Of a stretch of DNA of 64,000 nucleotides, positions 55,117 through 63,788 are shown piece after piece (position 1 is the stretch's first letter; every line of letters begins with the position of its first letter). The position numbers and the translations under genes are program-made. The notes under the pieces were generated by a model that saw nothing but the letters and a program-made list of their open reading frames with translations, searched no databases and was not told where the DNA came from. This DNA comes from Opitutaceae bacterium (GTDB lineage: Bacteria > Verrucomicrobiota > Verrucomicrobiia > Opitutales > Opitutaceae), in NCBI GenBank assembly GCA_027482185.1, contig JAIXWF010000011.1:62001-126000 (forward strand), in the 5' to 3' direction.

Positions 55117-55617
55117 ATGGATCCTGCGCTCCAACCCCTCGCCTTCATCGACGGCATCGGCGGCCCCGAGATGGTGCTGGTGTTTATCATCGTGCTGGTC
55201 CTGTTCGGCGGCAACAAGCTCCCCGACTTCGCGCGCAGCCTCGGGAAAACGATGCGGGAATTCAAAAAAGCCGCCGCCGGTGTGGAGGAGGAATTCAAAC
55301 GCGCGATGGAAGAGGACGAGCGGAAGAAAAACGCCGCCCTGCTCCCGCCGCCCGCCGCCACGACGCCCGCTTCCGATCCGTCCACGCCCTACGAGGACCC
55401 CCATCACTATCAGTACGACGGCTCCTACGACGCCGGCCCCAATGCCCCCGCGTCCACCCCGGCCGCCGATCCCGCGCCGGCCGCGGCCCCCGCCGCCCCA
55501 GCCACAGTTCCCGCCGCCGCGACCGTGACCGACCCGGCGGTGGCGCCGGCGGACACCAAAGCAACGGCGACCGTCCCTGCTCCGGCTCCGGCGGACCCGG
55601 CGGCCAAGACCGTCTGA
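55117..55617 (+). CDS. tatA: TatA/TatE-like twin-arginine translocase protein with long acid/Pro tail
   Basis: The 166-residue protein has the Tat signature. A short membrane helix (PEMVLVFIIVLVLFGGNKLP, about residues 16-35) with the FGxxKLP hinge is followed by an amphipathic helix (FARSLGKTMREFKKAAAGV). About 100 residues of Ala, Pro, Asp and Thr follow, longer than in usual TatA. ATG 55117 gives the shortest N-terminus; ATG 55099 is also possible. The Smr gene begins 4 bases after its stop. Confidence 0.85.
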   Translation: MDPALQPLAFIDGIGGPEMVLVFIIVLVLFGGNKLPDFARSLGKTMREFKKAAAGVEEEFKRAMEEDERKKNAALLPPPAATTPASDPSTPYEDPHHYQYDGSYDAGPNAPASTPAADPAPAAAPAAPATVPAAATVTDPAVAPADTKATATVPAPAPADPAAKTV

Positions 55618-55621
55618 TCCC

Positions 55622-55909
55622 GTGTCGACCGCAGGCGACGCCGTCCCGCCGGTGCGGATACCGATCACGGGCGAGCTCGATCTGCACACCTTCCGGCCGC
55701 AGGACCTCGGCGACCTGCTGCCGGCCTATGTCGGCGAGTGCCGCCGGCTCGGCCGGCGGGAAATCCGCATCATCCACGGCAAAGGCACCGGCACGCTGCG
55801 GACCACGGTGCACGCCTGGCTCCGCCAAGCTCCGGACGTCGCGTCGTACCGCCTGGCCGACGAGACCGCGGGCGGCTGGGGCGCGACGATTGTGGCGCTG
55901 CAACGATGA
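55622..55909 (+). CDS. Smr-domain protein
   Basis: The 95-residue protein consists of a stand-alone Smr domain with LDLHTFRPQDL and IIHGKGTGTLR. Smr domains nick or cleave DNA/RNA, for example in MutS2; short free forms may act on RNA. GTG 55622 starts 5 bases after the TatA-like stop region. The stop overlaps the next start (ATGA). Confidence 0.88.
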   Translation: MSTAGDAVPPVRIPITGELDLHTFRPQDLGDLLPAYVGECRRLGRREIRIIHGKGTGTLRTTVHAWLRQAPDVASYRLADETAGGWGATIVALQR

Positions 55910-57147
55910 TCCGTCGCGGTCTCATCCTCATCCTGCTTGTTTGCGCGGGTGCGGCGGCCGCCGCCGCGACGGAACCGGGCCGGCCGCTGATCCTGCTTTC
56001 GCTGGACGGATTCCGCTGGGACTACTGCGAAAAGTATCCCGCCGAAACGCCGACGCTGCGCGCGCTGCGGGCCGAGGGTGTCGCCGCGCGAAGCCTCATT
56101 CCCTGTTTCCCGACCAACACGTTTCCCAACCACTACACGCTGGTCACCGGGCGATATCCGGCGCGGCACGGGATCGTGAACAACGATTTCTTCGATCCGG
56201 TGCTCGGGAGGATCTTCCACTACTTCCAACCCGCGGCCGTGCAGGATCCGGTCTGGTGGGGCGCGGAGCCGATCTGGGTCACCGCCGAACGCGCCGGGCT
56301 CAAGACGGCCGCCTCGTTCTGGGTCGGCTCCGAAGCGGAGATCAAGGGCCGCCGCCCCACGCACTGGAAACGCTACGACTACTCGCAGCCGTGGGAATCC
56401 CGGCTCGACGAAATCGCCGGCTGGCTCACGCGCACCGGGGACGAACGCGTTTCGTTCCTCGCCATGTACCTCGAGGAAACGAACAGCGCGGGCCACACGC
56501 ACGGTCCGGACGACCCGGCGACCGCCGCCGCCGTCCGGCTCGTCGACGGCCGCGTCGCATCCCTGCTCGCGCGCCTGCGGGCCGCGAACCTCGAGCCGAA
56601 CCTCGTCGTCGTTTCGGACCACGGCATGACCGCGACGAGCGTCGACCGGGTCGTGATCCTCGACGACTACCTCGACCGCGACGCCGTGCAGATCGACGCC
56701 GACGGCAGCGTGGTTTCGTTGCGGCCGCTCGACGGCGATGTCGAGGCGCTCCACGCGCGCCTCGCCCGCCTCCCGCACGCGCGCGTCCACCGCGCGGCCG
56801 ACCTCCCGGCGCATTTTCGGTTGCGCGACAATCCGCGGATCGCACCGCTGTGGATTTTGCCGGAAGAAGGCTGGCATGTGGGGACGCGGGCCAATTTCGA
56901 ACGCCTGAAAAAGCGCTATGCCGCCCGCGGCTACCTCGGCGGCGACCACGGCTACGATCCCGCCCTGCCTTCCATGCACGGATTTTTCCTCGCGCACGGG
57001 CCCTCCTTCCGGCGCGGCGAGACGCTGCCCGCGTTCGAAAACATCCACGTGTACGCGCTGCTCTGCGCGGTGCTCGGCATCGCGCCGGCGGAGCACGACG
57101 GCGATCCGGCCGTGACGCGCGCCGCCCTGCGGGATCCGGCGCGCTGA
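55906..57147 (+). CDS. Secreted nucleotide pyrophosphatase/phosphodiesterase-like enzyme
   Basis: The 413-residue protein has a signal peptide (LILILLVCAGAAAAAA). The alkaline-phosphatase superfamily NPP type is shown by LILLSLDGFRWDY (metal Asp), FPTNTFPNHYTLVTG (Thr nucleophile), GHTHGPDD, VVVSDHGM and GGDHGYD. The metal-binding Asp and His residues are all present. It should hydrolyse nucleotide or lipid phosphodiesters in the periplasm. It is translationally coupled with the Smr gene upstream. Confidence 0.9.
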   Translation: MIRRGLILILLVCAGAAAAAATEPGRPLILLSLDGFRWDYCEKYPAETPTLRALRAEGVAARSLIPCFPTNTFPNHYTLVTGRYPARHGIVNNDFFDPVLGRIFHYFQPAAVQDPVWWGAEPIWVTAERAGLKTAASFWVGSEAEIKGRRPTHWKRYDYSQPWESRLDEIAGWLTRTGDERVSFLAMYLEETNSAGHTHGPDDPATAAAVRLVDGRVASLLARLRAANLEPNLVVVSDHGMTATSVDRVVILDDYLDRDAVQIDADGSVVSLRPLDGDVEALHARLARLPHARVHRAADLPAHFRLRDNPRIAPLWILPEEGWHVGTRANFERLKKRYAARGYLGGDHGYDPALPSMHGFFLAHGPSFRRGETLPAFENIHVYALLCAVLGIAPAEHDGDPAVTRAALRDPAR

Positions 57148-57229
57148 GGTCGGACGCGGAATTTTCCGCGCGGCTGCAACTTTTCGGGCGGGTGCGGGGT
57201 TATGCCGTCAACCAACGGAAAACACCGCC

Positions 57230-57445
57230 ATGAAATCCTCCTCCCTCCTCCTCGCCTCCGCCCTTGCCGCCGTCGCCGCCGTCGCGGCCGGTTTTGCCGC
57301 CGGCGTCGCCGTGCTCCCCGCACTCGCCGCCTTCACCGCCGTCATGATCGCGCTGCTCGGCGCGCACGACTACGCGCCGCGCGCGGCCTACACCCGCGCG
57401 CTCGCCGCCGAGCTCGCGGCCGAGGCGCGTCCGCTGGCCGCCTGA
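57230..57445 (+). CDS. Small hydrophobic protein
   Basis: The 71-residue frame begins with a membrane segment or signal peptide ([20 protein letters not shown], about residues 6-25) and a second hydrophobic stretch ([14 protein letters not shown]). A short helical, charged C-terminus follows. It matches nothing I know. It lies between two genes on the same strand, and its start codon context is plausible. It may be a membrane peptide or a non-coding artefact of Ala-rich sequence. Confidence 0.5.
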   Translation: MKSSSLLLASALAAVAAVAAGFAAGVAVLPALAAFTAVMIALLGAHDYAPRAAYTRALAAELAAEARPLAA

Positions 57446-57506
57446 ACCCGCCGTACCTTCCCGGCTCCGTCTTGAATCCCGGCACCGATCGCCAAGCCTC
57501 CACACC

Positions 57507-58325
57507 ATGAACCCGCCCCTCCTCTCCACGCAGATGCACGAGATCGACTACAAGATCCACGGCGACGACATGCAGTTCGTCGAAGTGGAGCTCGACCCGC
57601 AGGAAGCCGTCGTGGCCGAGGCCGGCGGCATGATGTTCATGGACGACGGCATCGCCATGGAGACGGTGTTCGGCGACGGAGCCCAGAAGTCGTCCGGCTT
57701 CATGGGCGCGCTGCTCGGCGCCGGCAAACGCCTGCTTACGGGCGAGTCGCTGTTCATGACGGTGTTCTACAACCAGGGCGTGGGCAAACGCCGCGTCGCG
57801 TTCGGCGCGCCCTATCCCGGCAAGATCATCCCGCTGCACCTGCGCGATCTCGGCGGCGAGCTGATCACGCAGAAGGACTCGTTCCTTTGCGCGGCCAAAG
57901 GCGTGAGCATCGGCATCGCTTTCCAGAAGAAAATCGGCGCCGGCCTGTTCGGCGGCGAAGGTTTCATCATGCAGCGCCTCACCGGCGACGGCTGGGCCTT
58001 CATCCACGCGGGCGGCACGCTCTACGAACGCACGCTCGCCCCGGGCGAAGTCCTGCGCGTCGACACCGGCTGCATCGTCGGCTTCCAGCCGACGGTCGAC
58101 TACGACATCCAGCTGGTCGGCGGCATCAAGACGGCGTTGTTCGGCGGCGAAGGCCTCTTCTTCGCCACCCTCCGCGGTCCCGGCAAAGTGTGGCTGCAGT
58201 CGCTGCCGTTCTCGCGCCTCGCGGGCCGGATCATCGCGGCCGCGCCGCGGACCGGCCGCGGCGGCCGCGAGGAAGGCTCCGTGCTCGGCGGTCTCGGCCG
58301 CGTGCTCGACGGCGACAATTCCTGA
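57507..58325 (+). CDS. AIM24 / TIGR00266 family protein
   Basis: The 272-residue protein has the tandem jelly-roll AIM24 fold with [37 protein letters not shown] and the repeated GG-type turns. It ends [20 protein letters not shown], a family hallmark. In mitochondria AIM24 acts in inner-membrane organisation, but the bacterial role is unknown. It is a stand-alone gene of normal length. Confidence 0.9.
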   Translation: MNPPLLSTQMHEIDYKIHGDDMQFVEVELDPQEAVVAEAGGMMFMDDGIAMETVFGDGAQKSSGFMGALLGAGKRLLTGESLFMTVFYNQGVGKRRVAFGAPYPGKIIPLHLRDLGGELITQKDSFLCAAKGVSIGIAFQKKIGAGLFGGEGFIMQRLTGDGWAFIHAGGTLYERTLAPGEVLRVDTGCIVGFQPTVDYDIQLVGGIKTALFGGEGLFFATLRGPGKVWLQSLPFSRLAGRIIAAAPRTGRGGREEGSVLGGLGRVLDGDNS

Positions 58326-58416
58326 CTCCGCCGCGGCGGCGCCGTCCATCCCGCCGCCGGACCGGCGGTCACGGCCCGCTTGAGCTTCGGACGCCGGGCC
58401 GCCTTCCTCGGCGGCC

Positions 58417-58959
58417 ATGAAACTTCCCCTGCTCTTCGGGTCGGCAATGGCGTTTGCCGGCGCGGTGCTCACGCTCCTGATGTTTTTCGCCGGACTCCAC
58501 GACGACGTGGAGAAACTGAAGACGGCCCAATGGGTCGGCACCCTCGGCGGCATCGCGATCGGCGTCACGACTCTGGCGCTGGCGATGAAGGAAAAGCGCC
58601 GCACCTACACAACCGAGGAAGAATGGGGCTACGGCAACGCCCTCGGCGTCGGCGTGCTCTCCGGGCTCGTCGGCGCGGTGCTCGGAGCCGTCTTCGCGTA
58701 CCTCTACTTCGGCGTCATCAATCCCGGCCTGAGCGACCTCATGGTCCAGGCCCAGATCGCCGGCATGGAACAGGCCGGCGTGCCCGCCGCGCAGATCGAG
58801 AAAACCGAACCGATGATGCGGAAATGGATGTCGCCGCCCGCGATGACCGTCTTCCAGGCGATCTTCGGCTTCATCTGGTCGACGGTGCTCTCGCTGATCA
58901 TCGCGATCTTCTACCGCAACCGTCCGGCGCCGCCGGTCGGGGCGCCGGCGGTCGGCTGA
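58417..58959 (+). CDS. DUF4199-like membrane protein
   Basis: The 180-residue protein has four membrane segments (residues ~5-28, 40-57, 75-100, 140-165), with the DUF4199-type stretch GYGNALGVGVLSGLVGAVLG and PPAMTVFQAIFGFIWSTVLS. The family is of unknown function. It follows the AIM24 gene and is convergent with the PDZ-protein gene. Confidence 0.8.
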   Translation: MKLPLLFGSAMAFAGAVLTLLMFFAGLHDDVEKLKTAQWVGTLGGIAIGVTTLALAMKEKRRTYTTEEEWGYGNALGVGVLSGLVGAVLGAVFAYLYFGVINPGLSDLMVQAQIAGMEQAGVPAAQIEKTEPMMRKWMSPPAMTVFQAIFGFIWSTVLSLIIAIFYRNRPAPPVGAPAVG

Positions 58960-58968
58960 TCCCGTCGT

Positions 58969-60003
58969 TCAAAGCACCCGCGGCGGCAACATCCGGGTGC
59001 CGGAAGCCGGCCGCAGGGCATTTTCGGCCGGCAGGGAAATGCCCCGCGGGCGAACCGTGCGGTTCTGCACGCCCTGGAATTCGCCGTCCGTGCGGAAGCT
59101 CATCTCGCGCATGCCTTCGACCTTCTCGAGCCGCGCGCGCACCTCGGCCGGCATCGCCTTGCGCTCCTCGACGGTGCTCGCCGGACCGGAGAACACGACC
59201 TTGCCGTCGCGATCTTTCGCCACGACCGACTTGGCGCCCTCGCGCACGGTGAGCTCGAGCGAGCCATCGTCGTCGTTGAAGTTCAGGGTGCTGTTGCCGG
59301 TGTTGATAGTCATGACGCGGAAGCCCGGGCCGTCGGTGCGCGAGATCTCTTCGCGCACCGCCCCTCCTTCGCGGGCCTGCTTGAGCAGACCGAGCACGCG
59401 GTCGACTTCGGCGCGGTCGGCCGCACCGGCGGCCCGGCCGAGCTCGGGACCGCCCGAGCCGAAAATGCTGATGGTCGGACCGCCGCCCGGCAACGCGGCC
59501 ACCTTCGGCATCTCGCGCTTGCCGAGCTTCACCTTGGCGACGGCGGACTTGCCGCCGCGCAGGTAGGTGAACGTCACTTCGTCGCCCTCCTTCTTGCCGC
59601 GGATCAGCACGGCGAGCTGGCGCGTCTCGATCAAGATCTGGTCGTCGAGCTTGAGCAGCACGTCGTGCACCGCGAGCACGCCGGCGGCGGCGCTCTGCGG
59701 GACGATCGCGTTGACCACGAGGCCGGAACCGTCGGCCAGGCCGAGTTGCGAAGCCAAAGCGCCGGAGACCGGCGTGGCCTCGACGCCGAGGAAGGTGACG
59801 GTCTCCATCTCCACCTTGCCGTCCTTGCCGGCGCGGGCTTCGACGATCACGCGGCGCGCGGGTTCGGGACCGCTGAGCACGCGCAGTTCGCGGCGTTCGG
59901 TGACCGCCGGTGTTTTCGGCGCGGAGGCGGTTTCGGCCGCGGTGCCGGCGACGGCACCGAGGGCCAGGGGGGCGAGCAGAAGACCGAGGGAACGGAGTTT
60001 CAT
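58969..60003 (-). CDS. Secreted PDZ-domain protein
   Basis: The 344-residue protein has a signal peptide (LGLLLAPLALGAVAGTAA). A PDZ domain (about 75-160, LGLADGSGLVVNAIVPQSAA, LKLDDQILIETRQLAVLI) is followed by a region of weak sequence complexity with FRVMTINTGNSTLNFNDD. No protease active site is visible, so it is a PDZ scaffold or a protease adaptor. It is the last gene of the sigma/anti-sigma operon (31 bases after the anti-sigma-like gene), which suggests a role in envelope-stress signalling. Confidence 0.8.
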   Translation of the reverse strand: MKLRSLGLLLAPLALGAVAGTAAETASAPKTPAVTERRELRVLSGPEPARRVIVEARAGKDGKVEMETVTFLGVEATPVSGALASQLGLADGSGLVVNAIVPQSAAAGVLAVHDVLLKLDDQILIETRQLAVLIRGKKEGDEVTFTYLRGGKSAVAKVKLGKREMPKVAALPGGGPTISIFGSGGPELGRAAGAADRAEVDRVLGLLKQAREGGAVREEISRTDGPGFRVMTINTGNSTLNFNDDDGSLELTVREGAKSVVAKDRDGKVVFSGPASTVEERKAMPAEVRARLEKVEGMREMSFRTDGEFQGVQNRTVRPRGISLPAENALRPASGTRMLPPRVL

Positions 60004-60033
60004 AAACGAGGAATGAGCACGGGAGGCCGGAGG

Positions 60034-60486
60034 TTATTGGAAGCTGACCGGAACCACGCGGACCTCTTCGCGCGGCACGGTCCAGGTGAGGGAGACGTTC
60101 GTCCGCGGATTGCTCCACGTGATCGTATCCAGAAAAACCAAACGCTCGCGCCGGGCCGTCGTGCCGTCGTCGAGGGTCACGAAGCCCTCGTCGCGGGCGC
60201 GCACGAGGACGTTTTCCGCCGCCACCGGACGCAACGTGGCGGCGCCGCCGCCGAGGGCGAGCGGCTCGCCGGCGGGGGGCCGCACCCCGGGTTGCCAGAT
60301 CATCAACGCCGCCGCCGCCGCGGCCGGCAACGCGACCGACCAAAGCCAACGCAGATCCGCGATCGGAGCCGGCCGGGCCGGCGCTTCGTCCAGGGCGGCG
60401 GCGACGCGGCGCCAAAGCCGGTCGGGCACCGGCGCGGGACGCAGGGAGCGCAATTCCGTTTCGAGGGCTTTGAGTTCGTCATCCAT
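60034..60486 (-). CDS. Putative anti-sigma factor
   Basis: The 150-residue protein has a short cytoplasmic N-terminus with PVPDRLWRRVAAAL, a membrane segment near residues 47-65 (WLWSVALPAAAAAALMIW), and a periplasmic C-terminus. The zinc motif of ZAS anti-sigma factors is absent. It begins inside the 3' end of the sigma factor gene (8-base overlap). Position and topology fit an anti-sigma factor, but no catalytic or binding motif proves it. Confidence 0.65.
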   Translation of the reverse strand: MDDELKALETELRSLRPAPVPDRLWRRVAAALDEAPARPAPIADLRWLWSVALPAAAAAALMIWQPGVRPPAGEPLALGGGAATLRPVAAENVLVRARDEGFVTLDDGTTARRERLVFLDTITWSNPRTNVSLTWTVPREEVRVVPVSFQ

Positions 60487-61033
60487 GGCAATCGGCGGCG
60501 GTCAATTCCTGGCGCAGGGCAGCGAGGGCATAGCGGTAGCGGGACGCGGCGGTGTTGGGCGAAAGCCCGAGCTCCCGCCCGATCTGTTCGAACGTGAGTT
60601 CCGCCCAGATCTTGAGCACGAGGACCTCGCGCTGTTCCGGCGGCAGGCGGCCGAGCGCTTCCTCGAGGGCGAGCCGGCGTTCGTCCGCTTCCAGCCCCGA
60701 GGCAAACTCAGCGAACGCCTCGCGGTCGCCCGCGAAGGCAAAGTCCTCGCGCCGCACCCGGCGATCGTCGCCCCGCGCCCGATCGAGCGCGGCCCGGCGC
60801 ACCGAAGTGACGAGCAAAGCCATCGGTTCGCCCGGCAGGTGGCGCTGGCGCCGCCAGAAACGGACGAAGGCATCCTGGACGATATCCTCGGCATCCGCCG
60901 CCGAGCGCGTCCATTGGCGGGCGCAGAGCAGCAGCTTCGGGCCGTGGGACTGAAACCATTGCTTCCAGGAATCATGTGCGGGCAAATCCTCCATGCGGTC
61001 TGGTTCGGGAGCGTTATGCCGCGGAAGCGTCAT
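60479..61033 (-). CDS. ECF-family RNA polymerase sigma factor
   Basis: The 184-residue protein has sigma region 2 (RSAADAEDIVQDAFVRFWRR, residues ~44-63) and region 4 (LPPEQREVLVLKIWAELTFE, then LGLSPNTAASRYRYAL). Regions 1.1 and 3 are missing, as in ECF sigmas. It should direct transcription of a small stress regulon and is paired with the putative anti-sigma gene it overlaps. A target promoter is not evident in front of this operon. Confidence 0.9.
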   Translation of the reverse strand: MTLPRHNAPEPDRMEDLPAHDSWKQWFQSHGPKLLLCARQWTRSAADAEDIVQDAFVRFWRRQRHLPGEPMALLVTSVRRAALDRARGDDRRVRREDFAFAGDREAFAEFASGLEADERRLALEEALGRLPPEQREVLVLKIWAELTFEQIGRELGLSPNTAASRYRYALAALRQELTAADCHG

Positions 61034-61104
61034 CGGGAGCGGACTTTGTCTAAACGCCCCGCCGAAAGTGCCAATTTCCGACTCGGACGCCGAATCGGGA
61101 CAAT

Positions 61105-61133
61105 AAAAAGGGGCCCGGATTGCTCCGGACCCC
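61105..61133 (-). terminator. Intrinsic terminator after the small membrane protein gene
   Basis: On the minus strand a stem of ten pairs with one mismatch (GGGGTCCGGA / TCCGGGCCCC, 4-base loop) is followed by five T residues. It lies just downstream of the 60-codon membrane gene and upstream of the sigma gene. Confidence 0.8.
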
Positions 61134-61163
61134 TGTTCAGGTTATCTGCTCTGCGGCCGTACC

Positions 61164-61346
61164 TTAGTTGAGGCCGAAGAACCGCTTCCAGTTGATGCGG
61201 TATTCCAAGGTCGCGACGCCCAGCAGTCCGAGGACGCTGGCGAAGCCGATCAGGGATTCCGCAGTAACCGGGGAACGGAGAGAAAGCAGGAGGGCGGCGA
61301 CAGCAATCGTGCTGGAGGTGGCCGCAATGAGGAGGTTCTTGTTCAT
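61164..61346 (-). CDS. Small two-segment membrane protein
   Basis: The 60-residue protein has hydrophobic segments at residues ~5-22 and ~30-46 and a basic C-terminus (YRINWKRFFGLN). It matches no family I know. A credible promoter and a good terminator flank it, so it is probably a real, self-contained gene. It is divergent from the LysR gene, hence possibly regulated by it. Confidence 0.65.
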   Translation of the reverse strand: MNKNLLIAATSSTIAVAALLLSLRSPVTAESLIGFASVLGLLGVATLEYRINWKRFFGLN

Positions 61347-61389
61347 AGTTTCGTTTGGTTTGCCGAACCAGCATTGGTCCGACGCACCT

Positions 61390-61418
61390 AGTATAGACTC
61401 AAAATGAAATAGTTGAAA
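61390..61418 (-). promoter_or_regulatory. Candidate promoter of the small membrane gene
   Basis: On the minus strand a near-consensus -10 TATACT is preceded, after 17 bases, by a weak -35 (TTTCAA). It lies 44 bases before the ATG of the 60-codon gene, inside an AT-rich spacer shared with the LysR gene. The spacer also has a direct repeat CTATCT near 61429 and 61439. LysR control is inference. Confidence 0.4.
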
Positions 61419-61452
61419 TTGATCTTCCCTATCTCATCTATCTGTTTTGCCT

Positions 61453-62364
61453 ATGGAACTATACCAGCTGCGTTACTTCGTTGCCGTCGCCGAGACCCAA
61501 AACTTCACCCGCGCAGCCGAGCGTTCCAACGTATCTCAACCTTCTCTCAGCCAGCAGATTATTAATCTTGAAGGCGAGGTTGGCCACAAGCTCTTCCACC
61601 GCCTCGGGCGCAAGGCCGTCCTGACCGAAGCCGGGACCGCCTTCCTGCAGCGGGCGAAACGCATTCTGTTCGAAGTCGAGAACGCGGCCCGGGAATTGAG
61701 CGACCACCCGAGCCTAGGGCGCCGGATCACGGTCGGCGCGGTTCAAACGGTTATGCCCTACTTGGTTACGCCGTTCATCGCGGAGTGCCGGACCAAGCAT
61801 CCCAACTTGCTCATCGATGCCCGCGAAGACTTCCGTTCCGACCTCGTCCGGGCCGTGGTCGATGGCGATCTCGATCTCGCCGTCGTGCCCCTGCCCGTCG
61901 TCGAACACCGGGTGTCCATTGAACCGTTGCACACCGAGCCGCTGCTTCTCGTTGTTGGCAAGGAACATCCGATTGCGCAACGGAGCGAAATCAGCATCCA
62001 GGACTTGGCCGCGGAGACGTTTGTTTCCCTCGGCGATTCCAGCGCCTTGAGTGCGCAGATCCGAACGTTCTTCGGCGACCAGAAATTCCAGCCGCGGATC
62101 GGCATCCGCTGCGCCCAAGTCGCTACCTTGAAGCTGTTTGTCGCGCAGGGATCGGGTATCTCGATTCTGCCGGAATTGGCCCGGACGCCGGACGACCGCG
62201 ACGCGCTGACCTACCTGCGCCTGACCGGCAGTCTGCCGACGCGCGAGTTGGTGGTCATCCGCCACTTGCAACGCTACCAAAGCCGCGGCGCCGAGCAGTT
62301 CCTGACGCATTTCCGTGCCTTCGTGAAGGCGCGGGAAGACGCCGCCACGGCGAATCCGGCCTAA
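61453..62364 (+). CDS. LysR-family transcriptional regulator (OxyR-like)
   Basis: The 303-residue regulator has the N-terminal winged helix (YQLRYFVAVAETQNFTRAAE then SQPSLSQQIINLE, residues 1-60) and the LysR effector domain (from ~90). No Cys pair of the true OxyR redox switch is present in the effector domain: the Cys at RCAQVATLK and ECRTKHP are not in the OxyR positions. So this is OxyR-like in HTH only. ATG 61453 was preferred to TTG 61447. A small palindrome (GCCCCG-tcaat-CGGGGC) follows the stop. Confidence 0.9.
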   Translation: MELYQLRYFVAVAETQNFTRAAERSNVSQPSLSQQIINLEGEVGHKLFHRLGRKAVLTEAGTAFLQRAKRILFEVENAARELSDHPSLGRRITVGAVQTVMPYLVTPFIAECRTKHPNLLIDAREDFRSDLVRAVVDGDLDLAVVPLPVVEHRVSIEPLHTEPLLLVVGKEHPIAQRSEISIQDLAAETFVSLGDSSALSAQIRTFFGDQKFQPRIGIRCAQVATLKLFVAQGSGISILPELARTPDDRDALTYLRLTGSLPTRELVVIRHLQRYQSRGAEQFLTHFRAFVKAREDAATANPA

Positions 62365-62494
62365 GTTCAACTCCGCCCCGTCAATCGGGGCACCGGAAAC
62401 CGCGAGCCACCGACGCCATGCGCGGACGGAAATCTCGTTGCCGCACGGGCGCGCCGGTTGCGCTTTGGGCCAAAAACCCAACGCTCCGCCTTCC

Positions 62495-63751
62495 ATGTCC
62501 ACGCCGCTCCAGCATCACGCCCTGTCGCCGGCCCGCGAGCGGGCGACGTTGCTGACGCTCGCGGCGGTCCAGTTTACGCACGTCCTGGACTTCATGATCA
62601 TGATGCCGCTCGGCTCGCAGCTGATGGCGGTCTTCAAGATCGATCCGGCGCAATTCACCTACTTGGTCGCCGCCTACGGCATCGCCGCCGCCGTCGCCGG
62701 TTTGGCCGGCGGCTTCTTCCTCGATCGGTTCGACCGCAAGCGCTCCCTCGTTGTCCTATTTGCCGGTTTCGGCGTCGCCACCCTCGCCTGCGCCTTGGCC
62801 CCGACGCACCACACGCTGATGCTGGCGCGTATCGCCGCCGGCGCCTTCGGCGGCCTCGCCGGCTCGATGGTCGGCGCGATGGTCGGCGACATCATCCCGC
62901 CGGAGCGCCGCGGTCGCGCCATGGGCGTCGTCATGTCCGCGTTCCCCCTCGCCTCCGTGCTCGGTGTGCCGCTCGGACTCGTGCTGACGGGCAAGTACGG
63001 CTGGCACGCGCCGTTTTTCCTGCTCGCCGGCTGCGCCGCGGTAATCCTCGGCATTGCGATCGCGACCCTGCCGCCGATCCGGACCGCGGTCCGCGACCAC
63101 CAACCGATCCGGCAGATGCGGGAAATCATGTCGCACGGCATCCATCTCCGCGCCTTCGCCCTCGGGGCTGTCCTCGTGATGGCGGGCGGAATCCTCATTC
63201 CGTTCATCGCGCCGTCCTTCGTCGTCAACGTCGGCCTCGACGAGGCGTCCCAGCTGCCCATCACCTACGCCGTCGGCGGCCTCGCCACTGCCCTGAGCAC
63301 CCCGCTGATCGGCTACCTTTCCGACCGCATGGATCGGCTGAAACTGCTCGTGCTCATCTCGATCGCGGCCATCGGCACCGTGCTCCTGATCACGCGGCTC
63401 GGGCCGGCATCGGTGCTGACGGCATCAATCGTGATGGCCCTCTTCATGGTCACAATGTCCGGCCGCTTCTCGCCGGCGATGACCATGATCACCAACGCCG
63501 TCGAGTCCCGCTACCGCGGCGGCTTCATGAGCGTGAACGCCGCGCTCCAGCAGGCCGCGAGCGCCGGGGCCAACGTCCTCGCCGGCGTCTTTGTCACACG
63601 CACGGCGGGCGGCCAACTCGCCGGGTTGCCGCAGCTCGGCTACGTCTCGATCGGTTTCTTCGTTCTCACGGCGCTGCTGGCCGCCCAGCTGCGGGCGGCC
63701 GCGCCGCACGTGGCCCGCAGCGGCGTGCGGCCGCCGGCGCCGGCGGCGTGA
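62495..63751 (+). CDS. MFS transporter
   Basis: The 418-residue protein has about twelve membrane segments. The loop-2 motif is GFFLDRFDRKRSLVVLFAGF (a version of motif A). Other MFS phrases are IPPERRGRAMGVVMSAFPLA and GFMSVNAALQQAASAGANVL. The DHA1-like layout suggests drug or metabolite efflux, but the substrate is unknown. The start ATG 62495 gives a normal N-terminus. It follows the LysR gene by 130 bases on the same strand, so that regulator may control it. Confidence 0.88.
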   Translation: MSTPLQHHALSPARERATLLTLAAVQFTHVLDFMIMMPLGSQLMAVFKIDPAQFTYLVAAYGIAAAVAGLAGGFFLDRFDRKRSLVVLFAGFGVATLACALAPTHHTLMLARIAAGAFGGLAGSMVGAMVGDIIPPERRGRAMGVVMSAFPLASVLGVPLGLVLTGKYGWHAPFFLLAGCAAVILGIAIATLPPIRTAVRDHQPIRQMREIMSHGIHLRAFALGAVLVMAGGILIPFIAPSFVVNVGLDEASQLPITYAVGGLATALSTPLIGYLSDRMDRLKLLVLISIAAIGTVLLITRLGPASVLTASIVMALFMVTMSGRFSPAMTMITNAVESRYRGGFMSVNAALQQAASAGANVLAGVFVTRTAGGQLAGLPQLGYVSIGFFVLTALLAAQLRAAAPHVARSGVRPPAPAA

Positions 63752-63788
63752 CGTTGCGCTGCGCCCGGCCGCCGCCACAGTTTTCCGC

